Positions 9,676 to 21,940 are shown, counted from the stretch's first letter. The stretch is 64,000 nucleotides of DNA from Lophium mytilinum (GCA_010093605.1 MU004189.1:1867834-1931833); one strand, 5' to 3'. The notes: generated by a model not told the origin, from the letters alone. Program-made: numbers and translations.

Positions 9676-11742
9676 TCACACGCCTGAATCTTCCTCTTCC
9701 ACTCCCGATACCGCAGTGTACGCCTCCCAAGTTGCACAAGTCGAATTAAGAGTATCGTAGTCGACCAAAGCGGAGATCTCGGTCGAGCGCTCTACGAACT
9801 GCAACGCAAGACCCTCAGAAGTATGCCAGCCGATGTGGCAGTGCATAAGCCTGTGCATATTAGTAGTGCAAGTTGATTTACTTCAACAGGAAGAACTTAC
9901 CAAACTCCTGGGTTGTCCGTCAAAAAGGCAATAACCAAGTACCCGCTTGTCGGAAGAGTCGCCACGTCTCTGCGAGGCGGATTGTCCGTATTCAGCGTGA
10001 CAGAGTCGCTATAGGTTTCAGATTCGCCACTAGCGAGTATGAAAAAGTCGTGGCCTATATCAGGAAGGCTATATCAGCATCTTCTTCGTCTGCTTGGCTG
10101 GAATACTACTTACCGTGCAGGTGAATTGGATGTGGAACAGGAATAGTGGTCTCAATGACCCAGTAGACCCATTGCTCGCTAGTGCTCAGGTTGTACACGC
10201 ATTCCTCGTCACTCCAACTTGTCTCTCCGTTATACACTTGTAGAATGGTCGGGTCGGCCCACTCGACCTCGAAGCTATCGCTGCCAATCTGCCAACGGAA
10301 AAGATTGTTCGCGTTCTTTCCAACTGCAACGGTAAGATCGTCTCCAGTAGGACTGACGACGGTCTGTGAGAGGTATGGTACGAGGTCGGAGGCGTCCTCG
10401 TCAATACAGTCGTCAGCGTAATCGTAGGCAGTGGAGCTGGGGTCGTCGGTGGAGCTGGAATCGTAGCGGATGATAGCTCTTATGTTATCGCTATCGTCGT
10501 TATTACTGCACTCGGATTGCGGAATGGCTCGCATCCAGTAATCGGCAGTATCTTGGTCGGCGGTGACAATGACATCGTAACGCTGGCCTGCAAGGTTTTA
10601 GAGATGGTTCAATGATAAATCAGGACGCGCTGCAGAAGGCTCACCCATGGTGATGTCCAATACGTCCGTAGTATAAGGGACAATAGGAACAAAATCTGCT
10701 GCTATGACAGTCATAGTGTGACTGTCAATCGAAAATTTGAAATGAGTGTCGATTGCGCCATTGACGACGCGAAGGAGATAGCTGGTCCCAGATGCAAAAG
10801 TTCCCTCGAAACGAGTGCCGCTGCCATTATATGCGTTCAGTCCGTTGATGAGGCCCGTGGTCATCAATGGTGGGCCGGAGACCTGAGCGTAGGTGTACAA
10901 GGCATCGACGGTATCGTGACTCCAGTCGCTTAGGACTACAGCGCCGAAGTCTTCATCGTAATCTCCCGTAGCGGGTCCGTGAATAACGATAGGCCCTGTT
11001 CAGTTAGCTTGGATAACTGCGAAGGGTTGAAGCATTGAATGGTCGTACCGTAAACTCCCTCCCATGCCTGAAGCGAGAAGTGAGAATGATACCAAGAGGT
11101 TCCGTACTGAGTTGCTTTCCATGTGTAGGTCATTGATTCGCCGGGCTATTGGCCAGATATTAACATAGCCCCATACCAGCCCTAGAAAGACTTACAGCGA
11201 TAGGGCATTGAGTGATGCTAGGTACACCATCGTTCATGTTCGTATAGTTCTGACGAACACCGTGCCAGTGAATCCCGGTGCCATTGTTCGCAAGACTGTT
11301 AGTTACGTGAATAACTACGGTGTCTCCCTACTCCCATATCAGCACGGCTCAAAATATATGAATTAAGAAGGTAGCATACCCAATTGGCTTCAATAGTCGG
11401 ACCCGGAACAGTCCCATTGACAGCCAGAACAATCCTCTCGAAGCCATCAGGCGCCAATGTAGTGTTCGTAACTTCCAGCCAGTACTACACAGTTTAGACA
11501 TCACACTCTATAGACTCCGACGACTCAGATATTCATACCTCGACCGTTACTCCGGTAGTTGGTCCGTCAGTGTAGTAGTTGGTGCTCGTATCATAATCGC
11601 ACCAAACACTTCGGTCGCTGGCTGTATTTCCATCGCACGTAGCGACAGCTGCTGAAGCTGTAGAGACTGTTGTTGCTGCTTGAGGTGCAGGGATAGCAAA
11701 TGCGACGGCAATGAAAAGGCTGATTAACGGGAGGGTGATCAT
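9676..11742 (-). CDS. Secreted multicopper oxidase, ascomycete laccase
   Basis: Eight exons (11742-11539, 11484-11380, 11327-11196, 11145-11049, 10995-10645, 10587-10114, 10054-9901, 9850-9676) join to 563 residues. An N-terminal signal peptide ([16 protein letters not shown]) is present. All four copper signatures are intact: HWHG at 123-126, WYHSH at 165-169, HPIHLHGHDF near 449, and HCHIGWH at 509-515, followed by TSEGL with Leu at the axial position. The chain ends DSGV, the C-terminal plug motif of ascomycete laccases, usually trimmed or tucked into the water channel. Laccases oxidise phenols with O2 and serve in melanin synthesis, lignin or phenol attack, and detoxification. The ATG at 11742 was chosen because no ATG lies in frame before it. 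Confidence 0.95.
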
Positions 11743-13657
11743 CGTGAGCGCGGACAGTTTCGTGAAGGGAAGAGATATATTGGGAAACGTAAGCAAATCA
11801 AGTCGATGTCAAAACGAAACAAGCGAGAATCGAAATGAGGGCAATGGAATGGAGTCGAGGCTGTATGTTTGTTCGATATTGAAATTGAAGTTCCACACGG
11901 GTGTCTATAAACACTTCAGCCTAGTCGATAGATTTAGACACCATGTTCTCACGAGCTTCTGCTCTTGCATATCAATTTCCAAAAACGTTATCCTAGCTGA
12001 TTGAAACTGTGAAAGATGCATGATCTGCCCGCAACAATGTTTCACGTCAGCCCTTGGCGTGGACGTGGCGCAAGCGACTTTCCGGAAAGGGTCATGATAT
12101 ATACACGCGTTTACATGGTAGTGCGTGGCTGCATGAAGAATCAATAGCGGTTTGTCCAAATCGGAACTCTCCTCCCCGAGGAAGTAGCTGCGGGTTCGTA
12201 GTTAAGCTTGTCCCTCTGGTCCATGCACGTTGTTGTAGGGAGTTCGTAAGCGCTGTGCAGACCGGGCTCCATGCATGAAAGAGTCAGGGCGCAATTATCG
12301 CGACTTCTAGAGACTAGGTCTCATGAATCGTGTGTAGATCTAAGCTGATTGAGAACCGTATACATCTATAATTTAGAAGTTTCGTGCTCTACATCAGCAA
12401 CGGAAGCTCAACAGACGATGAGTTCGAGGCCAGAAGATGACGAAGAAGAAGGGAGCTGTTCTGTCAAAATAGCCCCACATGTAGTAATAGAAATGACTTG
12501 AAGAAGAGAGATATGCTGAGTAACGCTAGACACTTTCCAGAGAGTCGGCCCTTTGAAAATAGGTATTCTGATTCGCAGTTGACCAGGGCTACGACGGCGT
12601 GACGACAAACCCCCTGAGCTGAACCGGTGACGCTGTCCTGGGTCCCAATGGGCTTGCCTCCCCTCGGTGGGGCTTATGAGGAGGTTCTTTCTCAGAGATT
12701 GGTGACCGCAAGCGAGGACAATGTGACCTTGGTCCTTATTGCCTATTGAAGCCCTTCCTGCCGGCGAAGTCACGTCGATATGGACGTAAATGTAAGTGAA
12801 GGCGCTCAGACTATTGTTTGACGGAGAATAGTGCCCTCAGGGACCACGGGAGCCATGGGAGAGGCGTCAAAGGCTCCGGGAGAGTAGCGTGGAGGCGTAC
12901 GGTACGAGCCGAGAGATACCCGGTCTATATCGGGGTTGGTATTGCCCTTAGTTGCTATCTCGAGAGGAAACACAAGAAGAAGCAAGGCCAAGACTTGGCG
13001 GGTAGGGATGCAAAAGGCTTGGAGGACGCGTGTGGTTGATGAGGCTGTCGCTAGTGAATGTGAACGGGCCTCTCCCGAAGCCGAGACGCGAGATCCACCT
13101 CCAGGATTCAGCGGCCATCAACCCCAAATCGAACACCCTTACCGTCGAATTGCGTCGCCCTAGTCGCATAAACACCAACAGGTGGTACGACGACTCGTTG
13201 TTTCAATGCTTCTCTTGCCAAGCTCCGCCACGCCACGCGTCCACGGCTGCAGCTTTGTGGAGCATTTCCATTCATGCAGGAACAGAGATTCAATGAAACA
13301 TCTCCAATCTCCCCATCTAATCTTGATCATTGGCCGAAATAGTATGCCTGGGGGCGCGTGATAGGTGACGTTGTACCCTGACCCATGATCGTAGTTCCGC
13401 AGTGAAGTCGATGAACTTGAAGACATCTCAGCTGGACGAGGGCCGGGAAGTGAATCCGGGCACTGTGTGGTAGTCGTCAGCGCTTCCGAACAGAGACATA
13501 CAGGGGTATTAGGAGAGTATCGTAGCCGCTGTAAGAAGGAGTCTTGGTTAGAATTGAGGATATATCAATTATCGATGCCCTTTGAGTACAGAAATATCTC
13601 CACTTCTTACACTCTCTATTTTTTTTCACTTTCACATTGCAACTAGCACCTCTTACA
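11743..13657. other. Intergenic region between laccase and the secreted-protein gene
   Basis: This 1.9 kb carries the laccase promoter at its left and the promoter of the gene starting at 13658 at its right (a T-rich run at 13618-13627). Overlapping reading frames of 60-120 codons occur on both strands between 12400 and 13430, but none has a recognisable domain, a good start or consistent splicing. One open reverse-strand frame ending at 12806 contains a leucine-rich VLALLLLVFPLEIA segment but no ATG. Confidence 0.45.
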
Positions 13658-14340
13658 ATGCTTCTCTGTCACATCACGTCCTTCTTGGCTTGCGCTGGCT
13701 TGGTGGCGTCGGCATCGACACTTGAACGCCGGGTTGATGATTCTAGCCACACTTTTAGTCTCTATGCATATGGAAAGAATATCACTCCAGGGCTTCCACT
13801 CTTCTACGGTGACGGTACGTTCTGATGCTGCCACCGCGGAGAAAGGACCAGCACTTACTTCGAGTCCGATCAGGCAAAGCATACATTGGTACTTCCACCC
13901 CTTCATGGGTGTCCGAAGGCGTGAACATAACCCGTAAGCCCTTCCTACATTTCAAGCTCCTGCCCTTCTGGATCTATCTAATACCCCCAGTGACCTCCAC
14001 GGACGACGACACTACCTTTGTCGCCGCTCCCGCTTCGACCTCTACCAACTGGACCACCACTCCAATGATGTACATCAACACCTCCTCTGACGCTTTCCAG
14101 CCCATCGGCTTCACTTCTACGAACTCTTCCCTCTCCGATGGTCAGGTAAGCAGCGGCTTCGGGCTCTACGGCGGCTGGGCGATGCACCTTGCCGACGACG
14201 GCACCGTGGAGATGAGTTTCTATGCTGTCGAAACGAATGTGACAGATGTCTACGAGGTTATGTGGAATGCGGCCACTGCAACGCCGACGACGGGCACAGC
14301 AATAGCATTGAGGACCATGGCGCCGGCTGTGGTAACTTGA
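13658..14340 (+). CDS. Small secreted N-glycosylated protein, function unknown
   Basis: Exons 13658-13814, 13874-13933 and 13991-14340 join to 188 residues. The N-terminus (MLLCHITSFLACAGLVASAS) is a signal peptide, followed by a KR-type ERR site that might be a propeptide cut. The mature part contains TFSLYAYGKNITPGLPLFYGDG joined to KAYIGTSTPSWVSEGVNIT, then a threonine/serine-rich stretch and SSGFGLYGGWAMHLADDGTVE. Sequons NIT, NWT, NTS, NSS and NVT suggest heavy N-glycosylation. The layout (LYAYG... LPLFYxDGxAYIG) resembles a widespread family of uncharacterised secreted ascomycete proteins. No catalytic motif is visible. Both introns are under 60 nt with GTACGT and GTAAGC donors. Cell-surface or extracellular location is inferred. 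Confidence 0.8.
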
Positions 14341-16069
14341 GTAGGTTCTGGCTGCACTATAACGTAGGGGTACGGAAACACGGCGTGGTTTTTGCTTGTA
14401 GTGGAGGAGAGAGAGTTTTTGGCTGTGTTTACTGGGGCGAAAATCGTGAGACTTTGGACTGATCTGCGAATTGGAACGGGCTGAACGCAAGCTGTCGACT
14501 TTTTGGCTAGACAGGTAATTAAAGTTGCCCGATTCCATATGAGGCCCTGACTCGGTGCGACATCCTCGAACAGAATTATGATTTGTGACCTCGGCCATTT
14601 CCTATTTCGTATATGTAGAGTTTCGACGAGGTTTGGCCCCAGTACTCTAAGCAATGTCAGACAAGCCATCCCTGGAGTCCACGGCCAGGTGGACCGGATT
14701 CATGAGCTCGGCCACCCCAACAAGGCAAGTATGAAGAAGATAAAAAGGCGGGAACGATGGGGACTGAGGTATTCGGAGGTTTTCTAGGAATCAAGGAAAA
14801 ACGATCCCAAACCAATAAACTCACGGTACCAGATATTGAAATCTCTCTCGAATTCTCTCTTGAAACGCAGCCTGCCACCCTTAGAAGATTGAAGACGGCA
14901 ACTCTTGGCACGACAGCAGTGCAGGTGTAGAAGGCAGAGAAGTGCATCTAGACTCTGTGAAATCCTTCCTTCGTCACAGACTGAGAGTCGAGACCGTTTT
15001 GCCGTAGAGGAAAAAGGAGCTCAGGCCAGCCTCGCCCCTGCCAACGGGCAACGATCACCTGTCAGGCGCGACAGCCGTGGCGTGGCCCAGACAGATCCTC
15101 GAGCTTAATCTTATCAGCACGTACGGCACGTGTGCTCCACTTTTCACTAGCGCGGTTCTGAAAAATCTTCTCTATACATCCTCCGTCCCCCGTCGTTTCT
15201 GCCTTTTTCTCTTCTTCATACTTACCTTGTTGGGGTGGCCGAGCTCATGAATCCGGTCCACCTGGCAGACTGTCCTGCATTGCACACCGCGGCGACGGGC
15301 TGTTATGATTCTCCTTCGGGGGCATCACCGGCGTAATTTTTGCTGGTCCGCAGTCTTCTTGATTGACTTTTCATTGATTTTCTCGCCTTGTGCGGGAGGT
15401 TGAAGAAGAGCTGGCCTCTGGCCTCACTTCATGGTGGTGATGGAGCGAACGACACCCTTATTCCAGCGTCTTTTGCCAGCATCTCAGGTGCTGAGCGTCA
15501 GCGGAGAGCTTCATCTGCCAGCGCTGATGATGCTGCAAAGGTGGTGATGGCCACTGTCGTCAAGTGGTGAAGCTTCTCGTCAGCTTCATGTAAAGAAGTC
15601 TATCTGCACGGGTCCATCATCATCATAATCATCACAAGGGAGCGCTGCTAAGCTTCTGCATGAGGATCATCACAGTCTTGAATGCATGATAGATTATGGG
15701 ACGCGGGTATTAGGAATCGGGAGAGTTGCTGGCTCATGAGGAGTTAGATAGCTGTTCTGAAGACCTCGAGGAGGCTGATCAAAGTCCTACAACATCTTCG
15801 TCACCCTCTCAACTGTGAATGCCGTGAAAGAACTTCTCTTCTAAATCACTGTTGAACTCCTGCTTGAATGCAGTCCCATTCTCAACTCCTGCCTCGAGCA
15901 GCTCACGTGAAGTTCGGCGTACTCTTGGCACTTGACGCAGCGATGCGTGCCTAACGCGCGACACCTCTTGAAGCTCTCCCCAGCAGCCCCCAACCCACCA
16001 CATCAACCTCCTCTCACTTAGACGCCAAATCCTCTTTCCACTTCCATCCTCGAGCTTCAGATACCAAAG
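14341..16069. other. Intergenic region containing an inverted-repeat element
   Basis: No intact gene is seen in this 1.7 kb. It contains an inverted-repeat structure (14684-15266), ATG/TGA trinucleotide-rich stretches around 15430-15640 (for example catcatcatcat at 15617), and the PRE2 promoter at its right end. Confidence 0.6.
14684..15266. mobile_element. Inverted-repeat element, MITE-like, 583 bp
   Basis: The left arm (14684-about 14765) and the reverse complement of the right arm (15266-about 15185) are identical over the first 42 bp, beginning gccaggtggaccggattcat. They stay about 85% similar for another 40 bp. Several of the differences are C/T or G/A transitions. The internal 420 bp has no ORF, and no clear target-site duplication was found. 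In the right arm the 42 bp core runs into aaggtaagtatg, a textbook splice donor, so the arms may derive from an exon-intron boundary of a host gene and not from a classical transposon end. Confidence 0.6.
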
Positions 16070-17100
16070 ATGGACACACTCGTCACGCAGTACAGCCGCC
16101 CGGCGTTCGAGAACGAGGGCTACTCGCAGGATGAACAACAGGAGCTATCACAGGTTGCGCCGTCGCTGTCGCTGAAGTTTGCGCTACCTCCAGTAGCTCA
16201 GGTGCGTGTCTTCCAGTTCTCCATAATCCTATTCCAGGACTCTGCTAATTGAAGTGGCCCCAATAGTCATCAGCCTGGCTTCGATCAATGACGGACGACT
16301 TCTCCAACCCAAACTGCCCCATCAAGATCGCTCACGGCACGACAACCCTAGCATTCAGGTTCAAGGGCGGCATCATCGTTGCGACAGACTCAAGGGCTAC
16401 GGCTGGAAACTGGATAGCCAGTCAGACGGTGAAGAAGGTTATTGAGATCAACAACTGCTTGCTCGGGACCATGGCTGGTGGCGCAGCTGTAAGACTACCT
16501 TTTATACTGGGACATATACGATCGGAATATCAGGGCTGATCATAGCATCTAGGACTGTCAATACTGGCTGGCGTATCTCGGCATGCAGTGCCGTCTACAC
16601 GAACTCCGACACAAACGCCGCATTTCTGTGGCCGCGGCCTCCAAGATCCTCGCCAACCTGGTCTACTCGTACAAGGGGATGGGCCTGAGCATGGTACGGT
16701 CTCTTCTACTTCATTCGAGATCTATCAATACTGACGAATCTAGGGCACCATGTGTGCTGGTGTGACCCCCCAAGAAGGCCCAGCCCTCTACTACATCGAC
16801 AGCGACGGCACCCGCCTCGCTGGAAACCTCTTCTGCGTTGGGTCCGGTCAGACATTCGCCTACGGCGTGCTAGACGCGGAATACAGCTACGACCTGAGCG
16901 ATGAGGCGGCGCTAGAGCTAGGCCGACGAAGCATCCTCGCCGCCACCCACAGGGACGCCTACTCGGGAGGCTTCATCAACCTGTATCATGTGAAGGAGGA
17001 TGGATGGGTCAAGCACGGCTTCAGCGACACGAACCCGATATTCTGGAAGACAAAGTTGGAGAAGGGCGAGTTCTCCAATGTCACTTCAGAATTGGTTTGA
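16070..17100 (+). CDS. PRE2: 20S proteasome subunit beta type-5 (Pre2)
   Basis: Exons 16070-16201, 16267-16488, 16553-16693 and 16744-17100 join to 283 residues. The first 68 form the propeptide, which is removed after KIAHG so that Thr69 becomes Thr1 of the mature subunit. Counting from Thr1, the catalytic set is present: Asp17 (ATDSRA), Lys33 (QTVKK) and Met45 (LLGTM), the latter typical of the chymotrypsin-like S1 pocket. Further matches are [20 protein letters not shown] and [20 protein letters not shown]. Beta5 provides the chymotrypsin-like activity of the 20S core and is the main target of proteasome inhibitors in other species. Three short introns keep the frame exactly. There is nothing unusual in the coding sequence. 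Confidence 0.97.
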
Positions 17101-17409
17101 GGGCAGCCTTAGCATACATGTACAATGGCATTGAGCACTTTATCGGTCTAGATAACCAACTTGGAATGCAGCGACTGCTACTACTGTGTACTTTCTACCT
17201 TAATGTGATAATAGTTTCACTGGGGAAAGTTGGTAGCAAATGAAGTATTGTAGCTTCAAATAAGGTGCTCTGATATAAGCCCTTGTTCCCCTCGGCGGTT
17301 GGGATTCAAATGCAACAAAGGCCCATTTCCAGAGCAACCCACCTGCATTCTCGTTCCAAGTCGTGCCGTGGCGTCCGTGATATACATCCAATCATTCAAG
17401 ACCCCACGA

Positions 17410-19142
17410 TCAACCCAGCGCCTTGATCTTCTTCTCCTTCTGTATCTTCATAACATTAAGCACATCAGTCGCGCTATTCTTGTCCCCCTTCCTCTTCTTG
17501 GGGCCGCGCTTCCTCTTCTTGTCATCCTTCTTCCCATCTCCATCCTCATCATCGCCAGCTGCAGCACCCTTCCATTCGGATAACTTGATACGCTCGCCAC
17601 CCTCCAACTCTTCTGCATCATCGAACCGGGATGACCCAAAGCCCATGTCCATATCGTCCAAATCTCGATCAGCGCCGCCGAGCATGGCAGCTCGCTTCTT
17701 AAGGCGCACATCTTCCTCTGTGTTGATGAGTGCGGATTCGGGATCCATAGTTCGGACTTTGTTAAGGGCTGCAAGGATCGCGGGGTCGATTGCAGGTTTT
17801 TCGGATGCAGGTTTTAGTACCTTTGCAGTAGACGTGCTGGCGAAGTAGTCGCGGCGGGGAGCAGGAGGTGGTGGAGGTGGAGGCATTGCCACAGAGTCTA
17901 GTGATGGAGCTGAAGGATTCGGTGGTATAGAAGCCGATAGCTCTGGCTGAGTTTCCGGTACTCCTTCCGGCTCTGTAGATGGTGAAGAAGCTTTCGCTTT
18001 CTTCGATGGCTGTGCTTCTCCTTCTTCCTCTGACGAGGAATCGTCGTCCTCGTCCAGTCCAGCTAGGGGATTGTAATCGGCGCCTACGCCCGCGAAGATG
18101 TCCTCATCCGAGTCTTCTTCGGGCTCAGGTGGCGCAGCCGGTTTCTCTGGAACCTTGATACCGTGATCCAGCGTTCGCGTAGGTTTAATCGGCACAGGTT
18201 CATCTTCATTATCTTCCACTTTTGCCTTGCGAACCATGCGCTTCTCCTTGCCGTGCTCGTCTGTGATTATGAGGACCTCCCTACCCTTCTTATCAACCTC
18301 AACCCTAGTTTTGTCCATGTTCTCCGACACTCTTTGGAACCCTGTGTCCAAGGATGGGTACTTCTTCTCGTATTCGGCCGCCGCGGCCTCTGCAGCAGCC
18401 TTTCTCTGAGCCTTAAGCTCTGCCAAAATAGCGTCGCGGGACCTCTTGACACCAGCAACCGGCAGCGGTGGTGGCGCCATCTCATCCGGCAGCCTCTCCG
18501 CCTTCTCCTTCAGCAGCGGCGCCACCTCCTTCTCTTCCAGCTGCTCAAACTCATCGTCCACATCAGGCTCGGGCTCAGCCTCCGCCGACGGCGCTCCGCT
18601 AAGCACATCTTCGCCCCTCTTAACCCTCTCCAGCAGCTTCCAATCCAGTCCCTTGACCAAGTGTGTTGCGCTGATATCTCCACCCGTGATTTCCCCCACC
18701 ATCTGCTCGTATGTAGCTCGGTCAATCTCCCCCTCCTTCAGCTGCTCATCCAGCGCCTTGATGCGCTCCGCCTTATCATCTTCTTCATCCTCTACACGGT
18801 CTTTCGCGCGGTCTCGATAGCCCGCCGCGAGCTTGTAGCCCTTGGGCGCGGCCGAGGACCGGAACTTCTTCTGGGCTTTGCCGCCTCCGTTCCGCTCGGC
18901 GAGCTGGCGCGCGAATTCGTTGTTTACGGAGCCGCGGACGGAGCGCCTGTCATTACTCTGTCAATACTTTTATAGCAATCTCAGGGTTGGAGGGCTTACG
19001 GGGTCATGGGAATGCTGGAGCGGGCCCGCGAGCCCAGCGCCGCGCCGGGCGTTGCTCCAGCTTTGCTAGGAGGGCTACCGGCGCCGTTCTGAGTTCTCGC
19101 TGGGGTGTCGAGCACCAGGCGACGGAACTGCTGGTTGTTCAT
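17410..19142 (-). CDS. RED/IK-like pre-mRNA splicing protein
   Basis: Exons 19142-19000 and 18946-17410 join to 559 residues. The N-terminal quarter fits the RED family: NQQFRRLVLDTP at the start, then SSAAPKGYKLAAGYRDRARDR, and the helix DKADRIKALDEQLKEGEID before THLVKGLDWKLLERV. The rest is low complexity, with a PEEDSDEDIFAGVGADYNPLAG-type segment, a run of prolines, and a lysine-rich tail (KKRKRGPKKRKGDKNSATDV) that looks like a nuclear localisation signal. Human RED/IK is a component of the spliceosomal B complex. A nuclear splicing role is inferred from the family. The single intron is 53 nt. A long antisense frame at 18163-18975 is a shadow of this gene's biased codons. Confidence 0.85.
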
Positions 19143-19748
19143 GGTGTGGGAGTGGAGGGAGGTTGGTGGGCCAGATTTGTGGCGTAGGCGGAGGTGGTGC
19201 GGTCCGTACTGCGTTGGCCAAGATGTGTAGACGCGATTAGATGATTTGCGAGTCGTACGTGGGCAGTTGACAGGATGAGGTGCGATCCTGCGTCACGAAT
19301 GTTGAAGTGAAGACGCGACCTGGGTGTTCTGAACGACGTCCGTTAAAGCCGTCTTGGTGAAGAAGTTCCCTGGAAATGCTCCACATCAGGCTAGTGTCAA
19401 ATATTCTAGCCTGGAACCTCTTTCTCAGCCTCAGCCTCAGGGCGCATCAAAACATCACGAACCTGCCATTGTTGCTGCATAAAAACGGCTCAGTCAAGCA
19501 GCAATGGCCGCGCTACTTGCTTTCCGCGACTCATGTGCTTCGTATTGTGCCGATCGAGGAATTCCGGTGCATCCTCCTCCGTCCAAAGACTAACGTGCGG
19601 AGAAGATGTAACATCACGTAACCGGGGGAAAGATCTCCAGGAACAGCAGGACAGCCGTGATTTCAAGTCTTATGTAGATCCCTAAAGTTGATGTAGTATA
19701 CTCCATTACCCTCACGCCCTCTGTCACTTCACATTTTCAATTTGCAAG
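19143..19748. other. Divergent promoter region of the RED-like and GH43 genes
   Basis: About 600 bp between two start codons. No reading frame here looks coding. An imperfect ctcagcctcagcctcagg triplet repeat lies near 19425. Confidence 0.5.
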
Positions 19749-21120
19749 ATGGTCGCGACATCGCTTTATATTCTCGTCGCTTTGGTTCTCGGCCTCGCCA
19801 GTAGTCAGGTAAATGCTGCCAATACCACTGGATCCTTCACGAATCCTATACTGGACACCGGCGCCGACCCGTAAGTACATTCCCATATGTCGTTAACTCA
19901 ACTACAGTTCATTCGATTGCAATTCACAGACCAACATCTTCGTGATCTACTAACGCCTTCCCAGATGGGTAATTCGACACGATGATTACTATTATATGAC
20001 CTACACTACCAATGATAACATCACGCTTCTTCGAAGTCGGGGACTCACGGACTGGAAAAATGCCGATGCAAAGCTTCTCTTCAAACCTCCCGTAGGCATG
20101 AACTATTCCACCGACTTATGGGCCCCAGAAATCCACCAGATTGATGGCAGTTGGTATGTCATTTTCACGGCAGATCCCAATGGAGACTCGCCACCGCCTG
20201 AAGTCGACATGTACTGCGACATGAATTGTCCTGCTGTGTTCCATAGAATGTATGTGTTAGAGGGCCCCGGGTCCGACCTCTGGGCTGCGGACTTCACTCT
20301 CAAGAGCCAGCTGAACACGTACGATCAATTCGCAATCGATGGTACCTATTTCCAGCACTCTACTGGTCTGTATCACATCTACAGCTGTTGGTATCGTCAA
20401 TATGATGCCTGGCCATGTACGTAAAAACCTCCAGTCTCTATTTTGTTAGTTTTGCCGTCTTGCTAACCGACAAAAAGCCAATTTGTGTATCACAAAGGTG
20501 CGTAGAGCTACCTCCGAGGCTCTCCAAATCTGTGCTAACTCATTGAAAGATGACCGATCCATGGACAGTGAGCTCCAATTTTTCGGAGAGGCAAATCATC
20601 AGCGTACCATCTAACCCCTGGGAGAAAACGCCCTATGGAAGACCCTTCAATGATCGCTTAGCTTCAAATGAGGGGCCAGAGCAGCTCACTAATCCCAAAA
20701 CAGGCCAAACCTTTGTTATCTACTCTGCAGCTCGCTCCGACAATAGAAATTACTGCCTAGGCCAACTCGAGCTGGTTGGTGACGACCCAATGAATGTGCA
20801 AGGTGACTACGCCTTCAACTTCGCCACGGAAATAAGGCCCTAGCTAATACTCGCAAATCTCAGACTGGAAGAAGCACAGTGATGGCTGTGTTTTCTATCA
20901 AAACGCTCTCGAAGGTGCCTATGGGGTAGGCCATGCAAGCTTCACGACAAGCTCTGATGGCAGTGAAGACTGGATTGTCTACCATGGGATGCGAGACCCT
21001 ACGAATGGATGGTCTGCGAGGACAATTCGAGCACAGAAGTTCACCTGGAACACCGATGGTTCTCCTCGTTTCCCACGGCCGGGCTATGGTCCCTACGCCT
21101 TGCCATCGGGCCAGAATTGA
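19749..21120 (+). CDS. Secreted GH43 glycosidase (arabinan-active type)
   Basis: Exons 19749-19870, 19965-20416, 20478-20497, 20550-20802 and 20864-21120 join to 367 residues with a signal peptide of about 23. The GH43 five-blade propeller markers are present: NPILDTGADPW with the likely base Asp, DLWAPEIHQIDGSWYV, the pKa-tuning Asp in QFAIDGTYF, and the acid Glu in NEGPEQL. It ends with VGHASFTTSSDGSEDWIVYHG and a GWSARTIRAQKFTW stretch seen in exo-alpha-1,5-arabinofuranosidase-like members. The substrate is probably arabinan or arabinoxylan side chains in plant wall, but the subfamily is not certain. Exon 3 is only 20 nt long. It is required to keep the frame from WP to MTDPW. Confidence 0.88.
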
Positions 21121-21940
21121 CGGCCTTCTGTACTTCCGAGGCCTCAGTGCCACTCGCAGTTAGCTTTTGAAGCGATTCGCAGCGGGGTTATGAGCACATA
21201 TGTCGGGTGTGAAACGCGGGAGGTACCCAAGGTAAATCATAGCGTATGATGACTCGTCATTCTTTCACAAAAATCTCATATAGGCTTCGATCTGCGTCGT
21301 GGTGGCCTTCCATTGCTCATTTCTAGAATGCTTGACGACGCCAGGTGGCCCTGGGACGTACATATTCCGCCTCACAAAGAACTTTAGGGTACCTTAAACC
21401 CGAACACCCCCTCTTTCCTTTCATCTCTACTTGTGTCTCTTGCCAAAGTGGCGCCTTTATCACGCAACGCGCTTAGCCCTACGGAGAATTTCCGCTGCGA
21501 ACAAAGAGCAAACTTATTCCCGTCTTTCATGAATACATGGCGCAATGCTTGCCTGGCCAAGCCCACGGGGTCTTCTCCCCTTTTCTTCTATCCGCTGTGC
21601 CGTTGTGAGCATCCGAAGAGCCACAGCTATACATTAATCATGTCATGAACAGGTGGGCCGCCACACTGACTAGATGTTGTGATAAACCCGAGGCGCTGGG
21701 CCTATATACATATCGCCCCTCGGTCTCGATGGCCCGCTAACATCCAGGCACTTCAAAGAGCAAGTCCATATAGAACCCCATGGTCTGCTTCTCTCTCCAT
21801 ATCAACATCACAATTCCGCCTCGCGATACTCTTCCATTTACCTTGCATCCAGCATCTTCGATGCTCGCCCCCCTACGCTGGCAGTAGGGTACCACCTGCA
21901 ATCTCAACACATAACCCATTGTTCGCCACCTCAGTCTCCT
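21121..21940. other. Intergenic region downstream of the GH43 gene
   Basis: About 820 bp with no credible gene. The right half is pyrimidine-rich on the + strand and precedes the small cysteine-rich gene. Confidence 0.45.

Noticed and set aside
12408-13430. Overlapping 60-121 codon frames between laccase and the secreted-protein gene
   Set aside because: No recognisable domain and no consistent exon chain; the leucine-rich frame ending at 12806 has no ATG and no clear acceptor.
18163-18975. 270-codon frame opposite the RED-like gene
   Set aside because: It is fully antisense to a gene with clear family motifs and arises from that gene's codon bias; the product is low complexity with no domain.
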